A stretch of 7,634 nucleotides of DNA from an uncultured Clostridia bacterium (GCA_946539625.1 CAMNHT010000058.1:1-7634); one strand, 5' to 3'; counted from the first letter of the stretch, positions 1 through 5,550 are shown. Made by a program: numbers and translations. The notes: generated from the sequence alone by a model not told the origin.

Positions 1-1
1 G

Positions 2-1960
2 AGCTATGTGCTTTGGGATCGCACCACGTTTGACTATCATCTGTACACGGTCGACGGGAAGCTTCTCGTCGGCAAAACGCCTTATATGGGCGACAAGCAG
101 GTGGATTACGGCGCGCTTGTAATGCATGACGGCGTTTTGTGCTGTCAATGGCACAGCGACGGCTCCTTTACCCCCTTGAACCGCGAACTGCACGAAAGCG
201 AGCTTTACGGCGAATGGCTTGTCGAGGAGGAGCGCGACGCGAACGACAATGTGCTCTATACACGCTCAGCCGAGCTGTGGAAGGAATACAACTTCCGCGA
301 GGACGGCACCGTGGTCTATAACGAGACGGTCCCGGTCTCGTCGGATTATGAAAAGGCGTTCGGGCACCCGGTCGAATACCCTTATGAGGTACACAATGGG
401 TATGTGTACATCGCGGGCGACAACACCTCCGGCGCGTTCCGCTGGGGTTATTACGACCGCGAGACCCATCGGCTGACGCTGAGCTACAACACGGCCGAAC
501 GGACCGTGAACCAAACGCTGAAGCGGATGGGCGAACCGGAACCATCACAAAAGCCGTACATCGGATCGTGGGAGCTTTTCAAAATCGTTGACGGTGCGCA
601 GGAATACGATACAAGTTTCCTTGCCGCTGCAGGCGGTATAGAAAGCGATACTCTCGTTCTGTCAGAAGACGGTACGGGGATTCGTACCACGGCGATTAAG
701 GGCTATGAAACAAATGAGATCGCCTTGACTTTCACCCCGGAACAAGACGAAACGGTTCTTAACGTGGTCTTTTCCGAATCATACGCATATGGAGATGTTA
801 TGACCGCGCGCTATGATTCCGAAAACGATACCATATCTCTCTATTATCCGGATGATCCGACCATGTACACCGTGTACATTCGATCCGGCAGCGTGATTGA
901 TGCGCCCACGTCGAAGCTGACCATCGACATGCTTGTCGGAAATTGGGAAACGGAAGGAAACACGGCATACGACCCGCCTTTTCTTCCCGGGACGCTTACA
1001 TTTAATAAGGACGGCAGCGCTGTTCTTTGGCTGAAGGACTTCCTGCGTTCGGGCGAAGCAATCGAGTATACGGTTTCACTGGATGGCAACATGATCTGGT
1101 TTGCTGATCAAACCTTCGCTTCCTATGATCCGAACACCGACACGATCCGATTGCGCCTTCCGCTCCAATCCGCGGGCACGCTTGTGTTTTCCCGCGTGAG
1201 CCCCTCTGCGGAAGCGACGCCCGAACCGGCAAAGAGCAGCGATCTGTCGAAAGAACAGGCGGACGCCTTTGTCAACGGGCTGTCGGTCGAATTTGAGGAC
1301 GGCGCCCCTTATGGCTGCGATCTTGCATGCTATATCGACGGCTTCGGAGAGTGTCTGAACATCGATGATCCCGAAGCGTACAAATCCGCTTCCCTGCGGT
1401 TTGAGCCGACGGAAGAACGTATTATGCCCATATACCCGCACTTCACCTATGCAAAGATTCTTTGCGTTGGAGATCGGGAATACTATCTCGGTAATATCCG
1501 AATATCAAAAAGTGACGATCAGATGCAAAAGTACGAATTCTGGGATAATGACCGTTCCGGCATCGATGCTTCGATCTTTGTTCCGGTCGATTCCTCCATG
1601 ATGGAGCGCAACCGAGCATGCCCCGAGCGCGTTTGCGTAGTCAAAGCGTTTGACGCCGAAAAGCGAGAGGTGACAATATTCTTTGCAGAGCTGGACGAAC
1701 CGGAAGAAGACGGCTATCCGGCGACCGTCAATTATGATGCGGTTGAGGAAGAAACGTACACATTTCGCGTCACGGACGATACGATGCTTTCGTTGATCGT
1801 TGATTATCAAGCGCTTGTGAAGCCGGATCGTTTCTTCAAGTATCTCGAAGCGTTCGGATGGATGTATCTTTACACCGACAGTGACGACCCCGGCGTCGGG
1901 TTCTGGATTGGCATCGACGGCGATACGCTGCTGTATCTTTGCGAAGTGTATGAAGAATAA
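2..1960 (+). CDS. Large protein with three lipocalin-like repeats (5' end missing)
   Basis: The reading frame is open to the left window edge (Ser-Tyr precede the first GTG at 8), so the true start and any signal peptide lie outside. About 652 residues are visible. Counting from the GTG as residue 1, three diverged repeats can be seen at about 67-173 (begins YGEW), 184-292 (YIGSW) and 309-397 (LVGNW). Each has a G-x-W opening, a middle L/F-x-x-DGT/DGS turn and a late 'Y-D-x-x-x-x-x-I/L-x-L' strand, the pattern of lipocalin-like beta-barrel domains common in secreted proteins of Clostridia. Proline-rich linkers (PEPSQKP; SAEATPEPAK) separate the units. Residues 415-650 form an acidic, aromatic-rich region that I do not recognise. 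No transmembrane segment is visible. An extracellular or lipoprotein location is inferred from the repeats and acidity only; function is unknown. It is transcribed alone here, ending 22 bp before a terminator. Confidence 0.85.
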   Translation, partial: SYVLWDRTTFDYHLYTVDGKLLVGKTPYMGDKQVDYGALVMHDGVLCCQWHSDGSFTPLNRELHESELYGEWLVEEERDANDNVLYTRSAELWKEYNFREDGTVVYNETVPVSSDYEKAFGHPVEYPYEVHNGYVYIAGDNTSGAFRWGYYDRETHRLTLSYNTAERTVNQTLKRMGEPEPSQKPYIGSWELFKIVDGAQEYDTSFLAAAGGIESDTLVLSEDGTGIRTTAIKGYETNEIALTFTPEQDETVLNVVFSESYAYGDVMTARYDSENDTISLYYPDDPTMYTVYIRSGSVIDAPTSKLTIDMLVGNWETEGNTAYDPPFLPGTLTFNKDGSAVLWLKDFLRSGEAIEYTVSLDGNMIWFADQTFASYDPNTDTIRLRLPLQSAGTLVFSRVSPSAEATPEPAKSSDLSKEQADAFVNGLSVEFEDGAPYGCDLACYIDGFGECLNIDDPEAYKSASLRFEPTEERIMPIYPHFTYAKILCVGDREYYLGNIRISKSDDQMQKYEFWDNDRSGIDASIFVPVDSSMMERNRACPERVCVVKAFDAEKREVTIFFAELDEPEEDGYPATVNYDAVEEETYTFRVTDDTMLSLIVDYQALVKPDRFFKYLEAFGWMYLYTDSDDPGVGFWIGIDGDTLLYLCEVYEE

Positions 1961-1982
1961 AACTGACGAAACACCACGAATC

Positions 1983-2011
1983 CCGCCGCCTGCGCATAGG
2001 CGGCGGTTTTT
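1983..2011 (+). terminator. Intrinsic terminator after the lipocalin-repeat gene
   Basis: A perfect 8-bp stem CCGCCGCC/GGCGGCGG (1983-1990 with 1999-2006) closes an 8-nt loop and is followed by five T. It lies 22 bp after the stop at 1960 and only 28 bp before the next start codon. It therefore separates the first gene from the spore coat gene. Confidence 0.93.
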
Positions 2012-2039
2012 CGTCCATGCTATGGGCGAGGTGATGAAA

Positions 2040-2492
2040 ATGAAACTGACGCAAAAAGAAACAACCCTATTGAAGGACCTGAAAGGTTCGGAAGAACTCT
2101 GCATCGAAAAGTACGGAACGTATGCCGAGCGTGCCGAGGATCCGACTCTCAAGATGCTGTTTGAAAGCATTCGCGAGGCGGAGAAAACGCATCTTAAAAC
2201 GATCGAATCGCTGATGCAGGGCACCGTCCCGATGATGGCAGGCGGTCAGCAGCAGCAACAGCAGAACAACGCACAGCCGTGCGACAACTGCGGGCGCAAG
2301 AGCGAGAATGACGAGTTCCTTGTGCGCGACGCGCTGGACACGGAAAAGCACGTTTCCTCTCTGTACGATACCTGCATCTTTGAGTTCAACGACGCCGGCG
2401 CGCGAAACGCGCTGAACCACATCCAGAAGGAAGAACAGGAGCACGGCAAGCGCCTTTACGACTACATGGCCTGCCACGGCATGACAGCATAA
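2040..2492 (+). CDS. CotF-family spore coat protein, ferritin-like
   Basis: This 150-residue protein matches the coat F family (spore coat proteins of Bacilli and Clostridia), predicted to fold as a ferritin-like helical bundle and to sit in the spore coat. The N-terminal half reads LTQKETTLLKDLKGSEELC..KY, and the C-terminal half carries TEKHVSSLYDTCIFEF and HIQKEEQEHGKRLYDYM, typical of the family. Glu/His pairs of the E-x-x-H kind are visible at E48-H51 and E132-H135. Between the two halves sits a hydrophilic linker with six Gln (70-75) and a C-x-x-C pair (C81, C84). The start at 2040 is preferred because GAGGTG (2028-2033) lies 6 nt upstream; in-frame ATGs at 2022 and 2034 are worse placed. 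No clear sporulation-sigma promoter was seen in the short upstream gap. The exact paralogue (cotF or another coat gene) cannot be decided. Confidence 0.88.
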   Translation: MKLTQKETTLLKDLKGSEELCIEKYGTYAERAEDPTLKMLFESIREAEKTHLKTIESLMQGTVPMMAGGQQQQQQNNAQPCDNCGRKSENDEFLVRDALDTEKHVSSLYDTCIFEFNDAGARNALNHIQKEEQEHGKRLYDYMACHGMTA

Positions 2493-2517
2493 GCCGCCCT
2501 CCCTATCACGCGAAAAC

Positions 2518-2544
2518 GAGCCGCATCCCGCGGCTCTTTTCTTT
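2518..2544 (+). terminator. Intrinsic terminator after the spore coat gene
   Basis: The stem GAGCCGC/GCGGCTC (2518-2524 with 2530-2536) has a 5-nt loop, followed by TTTTCTTT. The preceding AAAAC lets the T-tract pair further. It lies 25 bp after the coat gene stop at 2492. Confidence 0.92.
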
Positions 2545-2606
2545 GCAGAGCGTCGAGGACGCCGCCCCCACTGTGCGTCTCAGCGGATCGTTCCGCCTCT
2601 CGATTA

Positions 2607-2760
2607 TGTCATCCTGAGCACAGCGAAGGATCTTGCACAGCGAAGGATCTTGCGCAGCGAAGGATCTTGCGCAGCGAAGGATTCTGCAAGGACGAAGAAT
2701 CGGAATACCCTTCGTCGTTTCGCTCAAGGTCCTTCGTCGTTTCGCTCCTCAGGATGTCAC
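2607..2760. repeat. REP/MITE-like intergenic element with four 17-bp units
   Basis: The element has inverted ends: CATCCTGAG (2610-2618) and CTCAGGATG (2748-2756). Inside the left half are four head-to-tail 17-bp units, CAGCGAAGGATCTTGCR, at 2621-2637, 2638-2654, 2655-2671 and 2672-2688; the last has ATTCTGC in place of ATCTTGC. The right half holds two copies of CCTTCGTCGTTTCGCTC (2709-2725 and 2731-2747), spaced 22 bp apart and complementary in sense to the GCGAAGG core of the left units. As RNA or single-stranded DNA the two halves could fold on each other. The type CATCCTGAGC..GCGAAGGATCT is, from general knowledge, a recurrent dispersed intergenic repeat in several bacterial phyla. It sits between convergent genes and may act as a shared 3'-end structure, which is inference. 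No coding potential is claimed. Confidence 0.8.
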
Positions 2761-2855
2761 ACTCCAGAATGAACAGCATTGTTGGACAACGAATGCAAAC
2801 GCGGGCTGCATACCGTCCCCGCTTACCCCATTGTGAACTTGAACCGGACGCGCGC

Positions 2856-3587
2856 TTAAACCGTCCTTCCGCAACGCGCCTCAATCGCTTTCTGTACGAA
2901 TGCCGCGGTCCCTTCCCCACCAGTCGCGTCGATGTTCGCCGTAAAGCGCGCGTCCCCAACGTACATCTGTCCGAGTCCCATAAGGATCTCGTCCGTGCAG
3001 GGATAGTAGTTCGCGCTGATAAAGTCCTGCAATTCTTTGACTTTTGCCTGCGCCGCGTCCGAGGCGGGATCGCCGTCCTTCAGCGTACCGAACGCCGCAA
3101 AGATCGTCTCCATACTGTCAACGAGGAGGTTCCCCTCTGCTTCCGTTCGGGACGCCGCCCCTTTCTCATATTCGCGATACGCCGCTGTCTCACCCCACCG
3201 CGCCTTGGCTTCTGCGGCGTACGCTTCCTCTTTGCTTCTGTCAAATGCTGAAAAATCCATCGTTTCCTCTCCTTTCGAAAGCCGCCGCGCAAGCGCGATC
3301 AGCTTTTCTGTTCGTTCCTTTTTCATCTCCAAAGCCCTGACCTGCCGCCCGATCGCCTCACGCTGCTCCGCCTCGGGGCACCCAAGCAGACGTGCGACGT
3401 CGCGGAGTGGGATTTCCAACTCCCTCAGGAGCAGGATCCGCTGCAGCCGCATTAAGTCTGATTCATCATACAGCCGATAGCCCGCCTCCGTCCGCGCCGC
3501 GGGACAAAGGAGCCCGATCCGGTCATAATAGCGCAGCGCGCGGATCGTCACGCCGGAAATCCGGCTGACTTCATGTACCGTCATCAT
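2856..3587 (-). CDS. MerR-family regulator with TipAS drug-binding domain
   Basis: A 243-residue transcription factor of the TipA/Mta type. Residues 3-70 are the MerR winged helix-turn-helix (TVHEVSRISGVTIRALRYYD, then R-x-x-GLL..R-x-x-GYRLYD). Residues 75-110 form a charged linking coil. Residues 130-243 are a TipAS-like ligand-binding domain, recognised from RWGETAAYREYEK, the YYPCTDE motif (194-200) and GLGQMYVGDARFTANID. In the family this domain binds small, often macrocyclic or hydrophobic compounds, and the protein then untwists a promoter with an over-long spacer. The start at 3587 is chosen because GGAGG lies 8 nt upstream and the promoter at 3611-3641 would lie inside any longer version (an in-frame start exists at 3647). 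Length fits full-length TipA-type proteins. No drug pump lies next to it, so the target beyond itself is unknown. It converges on the spore coat gene. Confidence 0.93.
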   Translation of the reverse strand: MMTVHEVSRISGVTIRALRYYDRIGLLCPAARTEAGYRLYDESDLMRLQRILLLRELEIPLRDVARLLGCPEAEQREAIGRQVRALEMKKERTEKLIALARRLSKGEETMDFSAFDRSKEEAYAAEAKARWGETAAYREYEKGAASRTEAEGNLLVDSMETIFAAFGTLKDGDPASDAAQAKVKELQDFISANYYPCTDEILMGLGQMYVGDARFTANIDATGGEGTAAFVQKAIEARCGRTV

Positions 3588-3610
3588 GCTCGCCGCCTCC
3601 CTTCGTCTCC

Positions 3611-3641
3611 ATTGTAAACCATGACGCAAGGAGAGTGTCAA
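3611..3641 (-). promoter_or_regulatory. MerR-type promoter (19-bp spacer) of the regulator gene
   Basis: On the minus strand TTGACA (3641-3636) and TACAAT (3616-3611) are separated by exactly 19 bp. Ordinary promoters use about 17 bp; 19-20 bp is the hallmark of promoters activated by MerR-family proteins. The predicted transcript starts about 17 nt before the ATG at 3587. The dyad expected in the spacer is weak by eye. Autoregulation is inferred from this spacing. Confidence 0.8.
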
Positions 3642-3678
3642 GTCCATTTTTTAATTCCCTACGGAAAGATTCATCTTT

Positions 3679-3977
3679 CGACAAATTGTTTTTGTTTTCA
3701 TGTAGGTTTGTCAATGATATGTGACAAAGTGCAGGAAGGAAGAAAGCGTGTCTTTCGGCGAGTGTCGAAACAACGGACGCATATCTGTTACACATTATTG
3801 TAACACATGCATTTTCGACAAATTTTCTTTGCTTTCATATAGGTTTGTCAATGATATGTGACAAAGTACGGGAAGGAAGAAAGCTTGTCTTTCGGCGAGT
3901 GCCGAAACAACAGATGCATATCTGTTACACATCATTATAACACATGCAATTTCGACAAATTTTCTTTGCTTTCAGGG
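3679..3977. repeat. 137-bp tandem repeat, two full copies plus a partial third
   Basis: Copy 1 spans 3679-3815, copy 2 spans 3816-3952, and copy 3 begins at 3953 and stays recognisable to about 3974-3977, where it meets the tRNA promoter. Hand alignment of copies 1 and 2 gives about 13 differences in 137 bp and no gaps. Each full copy contains: an inverted repeat TTTGTCA-N8-TGACAAA (3707-3728 and 3844-3865), unchanged between copies; a hairpin TTTCGGC-GAGT-GCCGAAA (3890-3907), with a GC to GT change in copy 1 that still pairs as G-U; and a second inverted repeat TGTTAC-N8-GTAACA (3786-3805, with one arm altered to ATAACA in copy 2). The open frames across it are short and have no protein-like features, so I see no gene. 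Role unknown: it could bind a regulator, encode a small structured RNA, or be a relic of tRNA-flank duplication. Confidence 0.9.
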
Positions 3978-3978
3978 G

Positions 3979-4007
3979 TTGACAATACGCACGCATCTTG
4001 CTATAAT
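3979..4007 (+). promoter_or_regulatory. Near-consensus sigma-A promoter of tRNA-fMet
   Basis: Perfect TTGACA (3979-3984) and perfect TATAAT (4002-4007) are separated by 17 bp. The tRNA begins 13 bp after the -10 box, so only a very short 5' leader is made. This is the strongest promoter in the window, as expected for an initiator tRNA gene. Confidence 0.95.
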
Positions 4008-4020
4008 ATAGTTCCAGCGT

Positions 4021-4096
4021 CGCGGGGTGGAGCAGTCGGTAGCTCGTCGGGCTCATAACCCGGAGGCCGCAGGTTCAAGTCCTGCCCCCGCAACCA
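4021..4096 (+). tRNA. Initiator tRNA-Met (fMet), anticodon CAT
   Basis: This 76-nt cloverleaf has its anticodon CAT at 4054-4056. Three features mark it as the initiator rather than the elongator: the first base C1 faces A72 as a mismatch at the end of the acceptor stem, the anticodon stem ends in three G-C pairs (GGG before the loop, CCC after it), and the overall sequence closely follows bacterial fMet tRNAs. The T-arm contains GGTTCAAGTCC. The 3' CCA is encoded (4094-4096). It is about one nucleotide shorter in the D-loop (GTCGGT) than the common 77-nt form. It starts translation by carrying formylmethionine to the ribosomal P site. Confidence 0.97.
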
Positions 4097-4102
4097 AAAA
4101 AG

Positions 4103-4124
4103 TGCCCTAATTTAGGGCATTTTT
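4103..4124 (+). terminator. Intrinsic terminator of the tRNA-fMet transcript
   Basis: TGCCCTAA (4103-4110) and TTAGGGCA (4112-4119) form a perfect stem around a tiny loop, realistically a 6-bp stem with a 5-nt loop. Five T follow (4120-4124), and six A precede the stem. It starts 6 nt after the tRNA 3' end. Confidence 0.93.
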
Positions 4125-4161
4125 CATTTTTGGCACATGGACAAAACAGACATTTTTGGAT

Positions 4162-4194
4162 TTTGACGACACTTTGACGACACTTTGACGACAC
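4162..4194. repeat. Three perfect 11-bp direct repeats, TTTGACGACAC
   Basis: Three back-to-back identical units TTTGACGACAC lie at 4162-4172, 4173-4183 and 4184-4194. The 11-bp period is close to one helical turn, so a protein could bind each unit on the same face of the DNA. Similar short direct repeats near tRNA 3' ends often serve as arm sites for tyrosine recombinases. That is an analogy only, since no integrase gene is present. A second cluster lies at 4319-4340. Confidence 0.93.
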
Positions 4195-4217
4195 GGACTT
4201 TTTGGAGGTGCGATTCA

Positions 4218-4334
4218 ATGCCCGTCGGTTTCAGTGTTTTATGCATAAAAATTGGGCACATCGGATTCGACGTGCCATATACTATCCTTCCGCTCTGTTC
4301 GCCTCGACAAATTATGAATTTGACGACATTTTAA
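4218..4334 (+). CDS. Possible 38-residue small protein
   Basis: ATG at 4218 is preceded by GGAGG (4204-4208) at 9 nt, a strong ribosome site. The frame encodes MPVGFSVLCIKIGHIGFDVP followed by 18 more residues and ends with TAA inside the second TTTRACGACAY cluster. The peptide is mildly hydrophobic with two Cys and has no recognised motif. No promoter was seen, and the tRNA terminator lies upstream. It may equally be the 5' stub of a deleted gene or a chance frame. Confidence 0.25.
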   Translation: MPVGFSVLCIKIGHIGFDVPYTILPLCSPRQIMNLTTF

Positions 4335-4340
4335 CGACAC
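4319..4340. repeat. Second cluster: two 11-bp repeats of the TTTGACGACAC type
   Basis: TTTGACGACAT (4319-4329) is followed directly by TTTAACGACAC (4330-4340), with the same 11-bp period as the cluster at 4162. Both clusters are followed by a related flank (GGACTTTTTGGA after the first, AGACCTTTGAAA after the second), so a unit larger than 11 bp was probably duplicated. Confidence 0.85.
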
Positions 4341-4432
4341 AGACCTTTGAAATTTAAATATGACTTAACTCAAAGAATATGCTGCGTAATATATAAACAA
4401 AAAAGCAACGTGTTTTGGTTGCGATATGAAGG

Positions 4433-4463
4433 CAGCAGCACACCGGATTTCGGTGTGCCGCTG
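4433..4463. other. Strong hairpin in AT-rich spacer
   Basis: GCACACCG (4438-4445) and CGGTGTGC (4451-4458) pair perfectly around a 5-nt loop. After one mismatch, CAGC/GCTG (4433-4436 with 4460-4463) extend the stem. On the plus strand a run of six T follows about 7 nt later, and there is no T-run on the minus strand. It lies about 50 bp past the antitoxin stop, so it may stabilise or end that minus-strand transcript by structure, though it is not a classical terminator there. Apart from this hairpin, the 11-bp repeats and the small ORF, I see nothing else in 4125-4515. Confidence 0.6.
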
Positions 4464-4515
4464 TATGGGTTTTTTACTCATTTACTCGGAACGGTATTAT
4501 TCTGCAATATCCTTT

Positions 4516-4971
4516 TTAAGCAATTGATATCAGTAGTCTTGCATCCAAAGCTTTCGCTATTCTGTTTAAAGTATTGATGGATGGATTGGCAATCCCTCGC
4601 TCAATCTTGGATAGGTCAGACTGATCAATACCTGTCAGATCGGAAAGCTCCTTCTGTGAAAGTCCTTTCCTTGCACGTGCTGCAGCGACCGCATTGCCGA
4701 CCATCACAAACGCAGCGGGTTTCTCCTCTCGGACGGTTTCACCGTCTTCATATATCGTCTCTGCTTCGATGTCCAGATCATCGTTCCAGACAATGCCATA
4801 AGGTCCCAACAGCTTACCGGAAGTAAACAGAGTTCGATCCTTCAATGCCTCAAGCTGCGGATACTTGCTGAATAGAGCAGACATATCATAACGCTTGACC
4901 TTGCCGTCCTGAAACGTCAGCTCAAGTGTTGTCCCTTCCCTGTATTCAAGTTTGATTGCCTTGTGAAACAT
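4516..4971 (-). CDS. DUF2442-XRE fusion antitoxin
   Basis: A 151-residue protein with two parts. Residues 1-80 resemble DUF2442 (hydrophobic strand pattern with LELTFQDGKVKRYDMSALF and LLGPYGIVWNDDLDIEAETIYEDG). Residues 92-147 are a Cro/CI-type helix-turn-helix (GLSQKELSDLTGIDQSDLSKIERG at 103-126, then PSINTLNRIAKAL). DUF2442 proteins are typically encoded next to DUF4160 proteins as toxin-antitoxin pairs, with the HTH part repressing the operon. The start at 4971 lies one base after the stop of the upstream toxin frame and lacks a good ribosome site of its own, suggesting translational coupling. That matters because the toxin frame is now broken. The antitoxin frame itself is intact. Function is inferred from family and context. 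Confidence 0.85.
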   Translation of the reverse strand: MFHKAIKLEYREGTTLELTFQDGKVKRYDMSALFSKYPQLEALKDRTLFTSGKLLGPYGIVWNDDLDIEAETIYEDGETVREEKPAAFVMVGNAVAAARARKGLSQKELSDLTGIDQSDLSKIERGIANPSINTLNRIAKALDARLLISIA

Positions 4972-4972
4972 C

Positions 4973-5226
4973 TCAGATCAGCGGCGGAAGCTTCCGATAC
5001 TGTTCGGTCTCCCACATTTCCTCCAGTTCTTTTTGATAGGTCATAATGAACTCTTTCACCAGTTCCTTTGCCTTCGGTGGGAATTCGCCCTCCATGATCT
5101 CGCCGGTCGCAATAAGAAACGGCGCATCGAAGTCCTGCGTAATCGCATGAACGTGCGGCGGGTTGTGCTCCTTGTTGCGCAGTTACATCACAATAATGAT
5201 TCCGTAAAAATGACAATAGTCGGCAT
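4973..5226 (-). pseudogene. DUF4160-family toxin, broken by frameshift and nonsense change
   Basis: Starting at ATG 5226 (AGGAAAGG just upstream), the frame reads MPTIVIF and then leaves the family pattern, stopping at 5188-5190. In the next frame the expected sequence resumes: FYGIIIVM, an in-frame TAA at 5183-5185, then LRNKEHNPPHVHAITQ and on through TGEIMEGEFPPKAKEL to KLPPLI with its natural TGA at 4973-4975. Two lesions are visible: one base lost, most simply from the T-run read at 5206-5210 (five T where six would keep frame), and a TAA where the family usually has Tyr (M-Y before the H-N-P-P-H-x-H motif). Restoring one base gives an 84-residue protein, a usual family length. The HNPPHVH motif and the C-terminal half are otherwise well kept, so the decay looks recent. 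The family is associated with toxin-antitoxin operons; no full toxin can be made from this copy. Confidence 0.88.
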
Positions 5227-5253
5227 ATTCAGTTCACCTTTCCTTTCGTTTAT

Positions 5254-5283
5254 AGTATAGGGGATATATCCCATATTTGTCAA
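5254..5283 (-). promoter_or_regulatory. Toxin-antitoxin operon promoter with palindromic operator
   Basis: On the minus strand TTGACA (5283-5278) and TATACT (5259-5254) have an 18-bp spacer. Inside it lies the perfect 12-bp palindrome GGGATATATCCC (5261-5272), which extends with one mismatch per side to ATA/TAT flanks. A repressor bound there would cover the promoter directly. The HTH antitoxin at 4516-4971 is the obvious candidate. The toxin start at 5226 is about 28 bp past the -10 box. Confidence 0.85.
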
Positions 5284-5397
5284 GAGGGTTCTTCATGTTA
5301 TTCTATGAACGGCAGGTAAAACTATGCTCGTCTTTTCCTCTGCGAATTCTAGCCGAAAAATAACGCAACCAACAAATGAGGCATATATCGGAAAAGT

Positions 5398-5550
5398 GTG
5401 CAACTATACCCCGAAAACGCCCGTATCATCTATGTTTTTTCGTTGTTTCTTTTCTTTTTCGTCTGTGTGATCTTGGTGCTGGTCTTTACCTATACTACGC
5501 AGATGTCCATTTTGGGCATGCTCTGTTCTTCCATCTCCGTATCCCCGTAA
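5398..5550 (+). CDS. Possible small membrane peptide or gene remnant
   Basis: From GTG 5398 an open frame of 50 residues ends at TAA 5548-5550. It has one strongly hydrophobic stretch beginning IIYVFSLFLFFFVCVILVLV, long enough to span a membrane, preceded by a short charged segment (LYPENAR). The ribosome site is weak, and the frame is closed by a TGA at 5377-5379. T-rich DNA gives hydrophobic frames by chance, so this may be nothing, or the N-terminal anchor left from a deleted membrane protein. Apart from this and the terminator at 5656, I see no gene in 5290-5700. Confidence 0.2.
   Translation: MQLYPENARIIYVFSLFLFFFVCVILVLVFTYTTQMSILGMLCSSISVSP

Noticed and set aside
2621..2688. Short tandem units suggesting a CRISPR array
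   Set aside because: The 17-bp units are directly adjacent with no spacers, and no cas genes are present.
3588..3647. Longer N-terminus for the MerR regulator (start at 3647)
   Set aside because: The extra 20 residues would include the promoter at 3611-3641. The ATG at 3587 has GGAGG at 8 nt and begins the conserved fold.
3858..4058. Open frame running from the 137-bp repeat into the tRNA gene
   Set aside because: It overlaps the tRNA promoter and most of the tRNA and has no protein-like features, so it is a chance frame.
4162..4340. Iterons of a replication origin
   Set aside because: There is no replication initiator gene and no clear DnaA box (TTATNCACA), and the neighbours are chromosomal.
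4347..4577. 76-residue plus-strand frame starting at TTG
   Set aside because: It has no ribosome site, overlaps the antitoxin 3' end on the opposite strand, and shows no motif.
4917..5216. 99-residue minus-strand frame across the toxin region
   Set aside because: It is a shifted reading of the DUF4160 gene and antitoxin start. Family motifs (HNPPHVH, EGEFPPKAKEL) appear only in the other frame.
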